From Nonomuraea typhae (lineage in GTDB: Bacteria > Actinomycetota > Actinomycetes > Streptosporangiales > Streptosporangiaceae), in the NCBI RefSeq assembly GCF_009760925.1, contig NZ_VRLV01000014.1, positions 62,001-126,000 on the forward strand: a DNA stretch of 64,000 bases, in the 5' to 3' direction. Each line of letters starts with the position of its first letter. Position 1 is the stretch's first letter. The notes under the pieces were generated by a model. The model had not been told where the DNA came from, did no database searches, and worked only from the letters and a program-made list of their open reading frames with translations. The position numbers were made by a program, and so were the translations under genes. Positions 58,816 to 64,000 of the stretch are shown here, one piece after another.

Positions 58816-58979
58816 GGGGTGACCTCCGGGGGTGCGCTATGGGACGTGCAAGTACTATCCGCGCACCTGGGGCATCTGGTCCCATCTCACATGGGGATAA
58901 CTCCCGCATTATGCCCCTGGGGAGTCGGCCGAGGTCGGGGCGTCCATGCCTTATCGATCCGCTGTCAAGATCGAGTCCT

Positions 58980-58985
58980 TAGCGT
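58980..58985 (+). promoter_or_regulatory. -10 box TAGCGT, leaderless promoter
   Basis: TAGCGT, then CGAGCC, then GTG 58992, 6-bp spacing. Confidence 0.55.
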
Positions 58986-58991
58986 CGAGCC

Positions 58992-59369
58992 GTGATCAAG
59001 AGCATGCTCGTAGCAGGTGCCCTGGCCGTGGCCGGTGGCCTGTTCCTCGCCGCCGGCGGATCCGCCGGCGCCGCAGCCGGAGACCGGAACGCCAGGTACG
59101 TCTGCCTCACCTACACCAACTGGATCGCGGCCGAGCGGACGTCGGACTCCGGGCCCGCGGGTGACGTGGGCGGCGCCTTCTCCCGCAGAGGAGAACGCCT
59201 GTCCATCCTGAGCAGCCTCACCGCCTCCCGCAGCCTGTCAGCCGCCCTGTCGAAGGGCTACGACCTCAGCGAGAAGGCCATCAAACTCGCCATGGCCGGC
59301 AAGAGCACGGCGGCGCTCGACAAGCAGATCGGCGACATCGAGAAGAACCTGCTCACCCATTGCGAGTAG
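58992..59369 (+). CDS. Small secreted protein, unknown
   Basis: 125 residues from GTG 58992, with a leaderless promoter. Signal peptide to about residue 28 (LFLAAGGSAGAAAG). The mature part is helical with two Cys (NARYVCLTYTNWIAAE and LLTHCE at the end) that could form a disulfide, and an alpha-hairpin-like middle (LTASRSLSAALSKGYDLSEK). No family recognised. Confidence 0.65.
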   Translation: MIKSMLVAGALAVAGGLFLAAGGSAGAAAGDRNARYVCLTYTNWIAAERTSDSGPAGDVGGAFSRRGERLSILSSLTASRSLSAALSKGYDLSEKAIKLAMAGKSTAALDKQIGDIEKNLLTHCE

Positions 59370-59402
59370 GCCGGCGCCCAGGAACCGCCTACCGTCGATC
59401 AC

Positions 59403-60230
59403 ATGACACCGTCACCGGCACGCGACGACCGCACGTGCTGGCTGGATTTCGAGACGCGCCCGGACGACATCGTCATCAGCCCGCCCGCGAAATGCGGGAC
59501 GACCTGGCTCCAGCAGATCTGCGCGCTGCTCGTCTTCGCCCCCGGCGAGCTGCCCGCGCCGCTCGCCGACGTCTCGCCGTGGCTGGACACCCCGCTCATC
59601 CCCCAGGAGGACGTGCGCGCCCGGTTGGCGGCTCAGCGGCATCGCCGGATCATCAAGGCCCACCTGCCGCTGGACGCGCTCCCGGTGCGCGAGGGCGTCA
59701 CCTACATCGTCGGCGCACGGCATCCCCTCGACGCCGCCGTCTCCCTCTACCACCACATGGACAACCTGGCCCGGAAGCGGCTGAAGCTGCCTGCGCTGCG
59801 CGCCTGGCTGGTGTCGTGGATCGACGAGCAGGTCGCGGACCCGGCCGGTCAGCCGGAATCCCTCCAAGGTGTGCTGTCCCATCTCACGCAGGCTTGGCTC
59901 CGGCGGGAGGAGCCGCCTGTCGTCCTCGTGCACTACGCCGACCTGTCGGCCGATCTCGAGGGACAGATGCGGCGTCTCGCCGACAAGCTCGGGATTCGGA
60001 TCCCGGAGGGTTGGTGGCCGGAGCTGGTACGGAAGTCGACCTTCACCTCGATGCGCGAAGACGCCGACCGGCTCGCGCCTCGGGTGTCGTTCAAGGACCG
60101 CGCCGCGTTCTTCAGAACCGGGCGTTCCGGCGCGGGCCGCGAGTCGCTCACCGAGGAGGAATGGGCCCGCTACCACGCTCGCGCCGCCGCACTCGCACCG
60201 GCGGACCTCCTCACCTGGCTGCACAGGTAG
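59403..60230 (+). CDS. PAPS-dependent sulfotransferase
   Basis: 275 residues from ATG 59403; a TACCGT box ends 7 bp upstream. Sulfotransferase family 1: the 5'-phosphosulfate loop PAKCGTTWLQQICALLV, the 3'-phosphate motif region VGARHPLDAAVSLYHHMDNL and the C-terminal RSGAGRES with WARYHARA. It transfers sulfate from PAPS to an alcohol or phenol; acceptor unknown. No sulfate-activation genes are in the window. Confidence 0.9.
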   Translation: MTPSPARDDRTCWLDFETRPDDIVISPPAKCGTTWLQQICALLVFAPGELPAPLADVSPWLDTPLIPQEDVRARLAAQRHRRIIKAHLPLDALPVREGVTYIVGARHPLDAAVSLYHHMDNLARKRLKLPALRAWLVSWIDEQVADPAGQPESLQGVLSHLTQAWLRREEPPVVLVHYADLSADLEGQMRRLADKLGIRIPEGWWPELVRKSTFTSMREDADRLAPRVSFKDRAAFFRTGRSGAGRESLTEEEWARYHARAAALAPADLLTWLHR

Positions 60231-60284
60231 GGGGTCTGCTGCCCGGGCGGTACCGCCTGTCGTGGCGGCACCGCCGTACCCGCG

Positions 60285-60596
60285 TCAGGGGAGCGGACGC
60301 TTGTCCAGGCCGTAGCTCAGGCGGTCGATCCACCATGGTCCGCAGCTGGCTATGCTCCACTGGCCGCTGTTGGTCGTCACCCAGCCGCCGTCCCTGCGCC
60401 CGTTGACGCACTGGACCCACGCCTGGAACTGGTAGGCGGGGCCGCTCGTCGCGCATCGGGCGGAGAACGAGTTCTGGCCGATGCTGTACTCACAGTCACC
60501 GGCCGCCGCCGACGCCGGGCTCAGCACGCCCGACCCGGCGGTGATGGCTCCCACCGCGAACGCGGTCGCCGCTAAGGCGCGCAGGGTTCTTCTCAT
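60285..60596 (-). CDS. Small secreted Cys-containing protein, unknown
   Basis: 103 residues from ATG 60596 (GAGGAGAGGG upstream). Signal peptide ending SPASAAAG near residue 33. The mature part has four Cys (DCEYSIGQNSFSARCATSGP, QFQAWVQCVNGRRDGGWVTT, ASCGPWWIDR), suggesting two disulfides, and is rich in Trp and Gly. It is reminiscent of small actinomycete surface proteins of unknown role. Confidence 0.65.
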   Translation of the reverse strand: MRRTLRALAATAFAVGAITAGSGVLSPASAAAGDCEYSIGQNSFSARCATSGPAYQFQAWVQCVNGRRDGGWVTTNSGQWSIASCGPWWIDRLSYGLDKRPLP

Positions 60597-60745
60597 ACCC
60601 TCTCCTCGTGCTGGTGACGTTTGCACGTGCTCCGCAGAGAATGCTTAGGAAACTTTCCTAAGCGAAAGATACGTGCCTCCCCGCGCGCGTCAACCCTGCG
60701 TGCACCGGCAACCTCGTCCGCGCAGTGAGGGGATCCCGTGGTGCG

Positions 60746-61138
60746 CTAACGGCCCGGTTGGGCGTCATAGTCGTGCCGGGCCCGCTCAACCTGCTCCAGG
60801 TTGACGGCGGCCCACTCCGCGAGATGCGCGAACAGCGGGGCGAGGCTGCGGCCCAGTTCGCTGATCTCGTACTCCACCCGGGGCGGGACCTCGGGGTGGT
60901 AGGTGCGCACCACCAGGCCGTCCCGTTCGAGCTGGCGCAGCCGCTGGGTCAGCACCTTCGGCGTGATCGTGGAGATCCGCCGCTCCAGCTCCACGAAGCG
61001 CTGCCGGCCGTGCTCGTTCAGGCTCCACAGGATCGGCGTGGTCCACCGGCTGAACACGATGTCCACGACCGGGCCGATAGGGCAGGCGCTCTCGGGATCG
61101 ACGGACGTACGCGTCGCCCAGGCCGGCTTGGCCGCCAT
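60746..61138 (-). CDS. HxlR-family transcriptional regulator
   Basis: 130 residues; ATG 61138 is preferred because GGAGGG then sits 6 bp away, whereas ATG 61144 would touch the site. HxlR-type winged helix: CPIGPVVDIVFSRWTTPILW with the single Cys often redox-active in YodB/HxlR, RQRFVELERRISTITPKVLT, QRLRQLERDGLVVRTYHPEV and PPRVEYEISELGRSLAPLF. It is divergent from the NmrA-like gene, its likely target. Confidence 0.92.
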   Translation of the reverse strand: MAAKPAWATRTSVDPESACPIGPVVDIVFSRWTTPILWSLNEHGRQRFVELERRISTITPKVLTQRLRQLERDGLVVRTYHPEVPPRVEYEISELGRSLAPLFAHLAEWAAVNLEQVERARHDYDAQPGR

Positions 61139-61168
61139 ACGCATCCCTCCAGGGTAGTCACTTTCTCC

Positions 61169-61182
61169 TAGGTACCTACTAT
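61169..61182. promoter_or_regulatory. TAGGTACCTA palindrome overlapping -10 TACTAT
   Basis: The 10-bp palindrome TAGGTACCTA (61169-61178) runs into TACTAT (61177-61182), a TANNNT box for the plus-strand NmrA-like gene. It is an HxlR operator candidate in the 118-bp divergent gap. Confidence 0.55.
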
Positions 61183-61256
61183 ACCGGCGGTGTTAGCGTC
61201 ACGCTGTCCCGGCCGCCAGCGCCGTGGATTCGATGACCTGACAAAGGAGCACCCCA

Positions 61257-62102
61257 ATGATCGTGATCACAGGAGCGACGGGGAACGTCGGCCGGCCGCT
61301 TGTCCAGGCCCTCACCGCAGCCGGTGAGAAGGTGACGGCCGTGTCACGCCGGATCGGGGAAGAGGACGTGCCCGAGGGCGTACGCATCGTGGCAGCGGAT
61401 CTGACCGCCCCCGAGGGTCTGCGGCCCGCCTTCGACGGCGCCACGGCGCTGTTCCTCCACGACGGCGCCGCCAGCGCCGAGGCGTTGCAGCCGCGGGCCG
61501 TGCTCGATCTGGCAGCGGCCGCGGGTGTGAGCAAGGTGGTGTTGCTGTCCTCGCAAGGAGTGGGCACCCGGCCGGACTCCCACTCCCACGGCGTCCTGGT
61601 CCGGTCGATCGAGGACGCCGTGCGGCAGTCGGGCCTCGATTGGACGATCCTGCGGCCAGGCGGCTTCAACTCCAACGCCTACGCCTGGGCCGAATCGATC
61701 CGTACCAGCCGGACGGTCATCGCGCCGTTCGGTGACGTCGGCCTGCCGACGGTCGATCCCGCCGACATCGCCGACGTGGCGGCCACGGCCCTGCTCGAGG
61801 ACGGTCACCGCGGGCAGACCTACGTGCTGACCGGGCCGGCGCTCACCACGCCGCGGCAGCGCGCCAACGCGATCGCCGACGCACTCGGCGAGCCCGTCCA
61901 GTTCGTCGAGCAGTCCCTCGAGGAGGCCCGCGCGCAGATGCTGCGGTTCATGCCCGCATGGGCGGTGGAGACCACGCTCGCCGTCTCCGGCGCGCCGACC
62001 TCCGCCGAGCAGCAGATCAGCCCAGCCGTTGAGCAGGTGCTCGGCCGCGAACCGCGCACCTTCGCCACCTGGGCCCGGCATCACGCCGCCGCCTTCCGCT
62101 GA
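61257..62102 (+). CDS. NmrA-like NAD(P)-binding protein
   Basis: 281 residues from ATG 61257 (AAAGGAG site). NmrA/HSCARG-like atypical SDR: GATGNVGRPLVQALTAAGEK (nucleotide loop), KVVLLSSQGVGTRPDSHSHG, WTILRPGGFNSNAYAWAESI. It often acts as a redox sensor or a quinone/azo reductase and is a typical partner of HxlR regulators, as here. Confidence 0.9.
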   Translation: MIVITGATGNVGRPLVQALTAAGEKVTAVSRRIGEEDVPEGVRIVAADLTAPEGLRPAFDGATALFLHDGAASAEALQPRAVLDLAAAAGVSKVVLLSSQGVGTRPDSHSHGVLVRSIEDAVRQSGLDWTILRPGGFNSNAYAWAESIRTSRTVIAPFGDVGLPTVDPADIADVAATALLEDGHRGQTYVLTGPALTTPRQRANAIADALGEPVQFVEQSLEEARAQMLRFMPAWAVETTLAVSGAPTSAEQQISPAVEQVLGREPRTFATWARHHAAAFR

Positions 62103-62459
62103 CGGACGCCGTCACGGAACCAGGCGTGGTCATCGGCCGGCGCGTCGCATCGCGATCAGACAGCCGGGAGACGCCGTCGGTAGCGGCCATGCCGGCGCCC
62201 GGACGGGGTGGCACACCGCCGGCATGCCGCCTTCCCGGCGCAGGTCCGGGCTGCGCTCTGGCTCGATCGTCTGGGCATGCACCTGGTGGACAAGCAGGTT
62301 GACGCAGCAGGGTTCCTCACCTGTCGGGACCTGCCGCACAATGCCTCGCGGCCGCTCGTGATGATCGGTTCTGGAGTGAACCGATGATGGCGATGCGGCC
62401 GTTCGCCCACAGGCCGAGCTACAGAATCGCGATCACACCCCAGACGACCGGACCAACGA
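62103..62459. other. 357-bp gap between NmrA-like and TauE-like genes, with hairpin
   Basis: No credible gene; one frame reads WLDRLGMHLVDKQVDAAGFL and then CRDLPHNASRPLVM, possibly an eroded gene piece but not identifiable. ATCGGTTC-TGGAGT-GAACCGAT (62364-62385) is a perfect 8-bp stem hairpin, a likely terminator for one or both convergent genes. Confidence 0.5.
62364..62385. terminator. Hairpin ATCGGTTC-TGGAGT-GAACCGAT
   Basis: Perfect 8-bp stem, 6-nt loop, between the convergent NmrA-like and TauE-like genes. Confidence 0.6.
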
Positions 62460-63287
62460 TCACGGGCTGGGCGCGGCGTGCCGAGCCAACTTGACCGCCG
62501 AGATCAGCAGCACGAGCGCAAGAGCGGGGATCAGGACGAGGTCGGGGATCACGCCGAGCAGCAGACCGCCGAGTAGGGCGCCGGCAACCGACCCTGCGGT
62601 CATGACCGCGACGAAGCGGAGGTGGGCACCCAAGACAGCGAAGCTGCCGTCGCGGCTGTAGCGGGCGAAGGCCACCAGCATCGTGGGCAACGACACCAAC
62701 AGCGACAAACTGCCCGCGATCTTGATGTCCACCGCGTAAAGCAGCACGATCGTCGGGATCAGCAACTCCCCGCCGGCCACGCCCATGATGGCCGCGACGA
62801 CACCGATCCCGAATCCGGCCACGACCCCAGCCACTGCCTGAACGGGGCCGGGCGGCGCCGGCGACCCGATCGTGGCGGTGTGGGTGAGTACCAAGGCGGC
62901 GGCCATGAGCACCATCAAGGCGGCCAGCACCTTGTAGAGGGTGGCACTGCGCATCCGCACCGCCCAGGACGCCCCGGCCCAGGCACCCAGCAGGCTTCCG
63001 GCGAGCAGGTTGACCGCGACCGGCCAGTGAGCGGCCAAATCCGCAAGGGGAACGGCAGCCAGCCGGGCGGGCAGCGCGGCCAGGACCACGACCAGGCTCA
63101 TCGCCTTGTTCAAGATGACCGCGGCCAGCGCGGCGAACCCGAACAGGCCGACGAGGAGTGGCAGCCGGAACTCCGCACCGCCCAGGCCGATCATCCCGCC
63201 GAGCAGGCCCACAGCGGCTCCCGCAACGAAGACCAGCGGCGCTGAACGGACCCGCCGACCGGGCACGACGCCATCGCTTGTGCTCAC
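62460..63287 (-). CDS. TauE/SafE (TSUP) family membrane protein
   Basis: 275 residues from GTG 63287 (GGGAG 10 bp upstream). Eight-helix TSUP protein with the two inverted signatures GLLGGMIGLGGAEFRLPLLV near the start and MGVAGGELLIPTIVLLYAVD in the second half. The family exports sulfite, sulfoacetate or similar anions. Substrate unknown. Confidence 0.88.
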   Translation of the reverse strand: MSTSDGVVPGRRVRSAPLVFVAGAAVGLLGGMIGLGGAEFRLPLLVGLFGFAALAAVILNKAMSLVVVLAALPARLAAVPLADLAAHWPVAVNLLAGSLLGAWAGASWAVRMRSATLYKVLAALMVLMAAALVLTHTATIGSPAPPGPVQAVAGVVAGFGIGVVAAIMGVAGGELLIPTIVLLYAVDIKIAGSLSLLVSLPTMLVAFARYSRDGSFAVLGAHLRFVAVMTAGSVAGALLGGLLLGVIPDLVLIPALALVLLISAVKLARHAAPSP

Positions 63288-63745
63288 ACTACGCACGCTC
63301 CCATGGCCACGTTGACCGAGCTCAATGCACGGTCGGCCTAGGATCTCGCATTGCGTCGAAGCCCAAGCAGGCACCCTGCCACGCCGGTGACTCGATCACC
63401 ATGAGTGATCACGTCACGAACTTCGATCCAGATCCCGAACTCATCGACATCCCACTTCTTTGGGCTTTCCTCCGAGACTCGGAGATCCAAGCGCCTCAAC
63501 CCAGGCGCCGGGCCCCCCAATCACGACAGCCTGGTCATCCCGGCACTGTCCAGCCCAGGCACAAGCCGCGCCGGCCCACGCTCGGGGGTCCGGGGGCCGG
63601 AAGGCCCCTGGCGGGGGCCGCGGGGGCTTGGCCCCCGCACCACGCAGCCCGAACGCCCCCGCGCGCAGCGCGCCCCCACGTGAGGACCTTGCCCTTAGGG
63701 GCCTCACCGTGTGCAGCGCGGCCCGCGTGAGGGTCTTGCCTTGGG
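63288..63745. other. 458-bp gap with GC hairpins and a degenerate direct repeat
   Basis: No credible gene. GCGGGGGC-TTG-GCCCCCGC (63619-63637) is an 8-bp stem hairpin. ACGTGAGGACCTTGCC and GCGTGAGGGTCTTGCC form a diverged direct repeat about 48 bp apart (63679-63741). The 5' part, about 63300-63500, is AT-richer and may hold the TauE-like gene's promoter. Confidence 0.5.
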
Positions 63746-64000
63746 TTAGGTGGCCGGAGGGAGGGGTGGTGGGTCTGTGGGGGGTGTGGGTGGGGGTGGT
63801 TGGACGGCTGGGATGCAGATGCGGTCGCGGCCCAGTTCCTTGGCTCGGTACAGGGCCAGGTCGGCGGCGGCCAGGAGTTCGATCAGGTCGTCGCCGTGGA
63901 TGCTCATGATGGCCACGCCCGCCGAGATCGTTACCGTGATCATGGCGTCGTCGGCCGGGATGGCCATGCGGCCGATTCTGTGGCGGAGGCGTTCCGCGAC
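63746..64000 (-). CDS. GGDEF-domain protein, C-terminal end (N-terminus beyond window)
   Basis: About 85 codons visible. The end of a GGDEF diguanylate-cyclase domain: VAERLRHRIGRMAIPADD, VTISAGVAIMSIHGDDLIEL and the closing AADLALYRAKELGRDRI, followed by a Pro-rich tail (PAVQPPPPTPPTDPPPL). The GGDEF motif itself lies beyond the right edge, so active or degenerate cannot be judged. It would make or sense c-di-GMP. Confidence 0.85.
   Translation of the reverse strand, partial: VAERLRHRIGRMAIPADDAMITVTISAGVAIMSIHGDDLIELLAAADLALYRAKELGRDRICIPAVQPPPPTPPTDPPPLPPAT

Noticed and set aside
62250..62400. Eroded gene reading DRLGMHLVDKQVDAAGFL
   Set aside because: Too short, no ribosome-binding site, no family recognised; left as unassigned non-coding DNA.
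63405..63683. 92-residue plus-strand frame in the gap before the GGDEF gene
   Set aside because: No ribosome-binding site, Arg/Pro/Gly-rich, crosses strong hairpins and has no recognisable domain.

Overview
The window is high-GC actinobacterial chromosome. Codon use is strongly GC3-biased. GTG and TTG starts are frequent, many genes overlap by 4 bp (ATGA, GTGA or TTGA), and there are XRE/DUF5753-DUF397 pairs, WYL and F420-type (LLM) proteins. The gene families fit Streptosporangiaceae (Nonomuraea or Streptosporangium type), but this is inferred from gene content, not from a marker gene. I saw no rRNA, convincing tRNA, CRISPR array or replication origin. The only mobile DNA is one decayed IS701-type transposase near 21.5-22.7 kb.

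Layout. 0-6 kb: a Ser/Thr kinase with an extracellular lytic-transglycosylase-like end (cut by the left edge), a small membrane protein plus DUF5130 pair, a LuxR-type regulator, a WYL protein, a lipoprotein serine hydrolase and a 53-bp hairpin repeat array. 6-11 kb: FmdB, GNAT, HNH endonuclease, S9 peptidase, AraC and VOC genes. 11-18.4 kb: a tightly overlapping operon of PhnW-like aminotransferase, LysR regulator, FAD/GcvT dimethylglycine-oxidase-like enzyme and PurU, divergent from a Pit phosphate transporter and its DUF47 partner. 18.4-21.3 kb: an LLM oxidoreductase divergent from an ArsR regulator with two clear operators, then a secreted phosphodiesterase. 21.3-24.3 kb: the IS remnant and an XRE/DUF397 module. 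24.3-30 kb: MBL hydrolase, serine hydrolase, TetR/quinone reductase, aminotransferase, GNAT and PASTA lipoprotein.

30-38 kb holds two divergent operons: aldehyde dehydrogenase, CoA-transferase A and B and a citryl-CoA-lyase-like protein on one side, and a four-gene ABC importer on the other. Together they look like an uptake-plus-catabolism locus for an unidentified acid. 38-42 kb holds a 24-residue basic peptide gene translationally coupled to a TPR protein, with its own promoter and operator in an AT-rich island and an EamA exporter with an odd Cys-rich tail upstream. I rate this the best candidate for an undescribed system. 42-46.4 kb: GNAT plus XRE-TPR regulator, a divergent 92-residue protein, a 340-bp hairpin-rich leader, a MscS channel and a truncated globin. 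46.4-64 kb: GH13 glucosidase, two MFS transporters, thioesterase, VOC, an Ada/AlkA-like protein, EttA, thymidine kinase, fatty-acid desaturase, M64 peptidase, sulfotransferase, HxlR/NmrA pair, TauE-type exporter and a GGDEF protein cut by the right edge.

At least seven genes have a TANNNT -10 box ending exactly 6 bp before the start codon, so leaderless transcription appears common here. All functions are predictions from reading the translated sequence; no database search was run.
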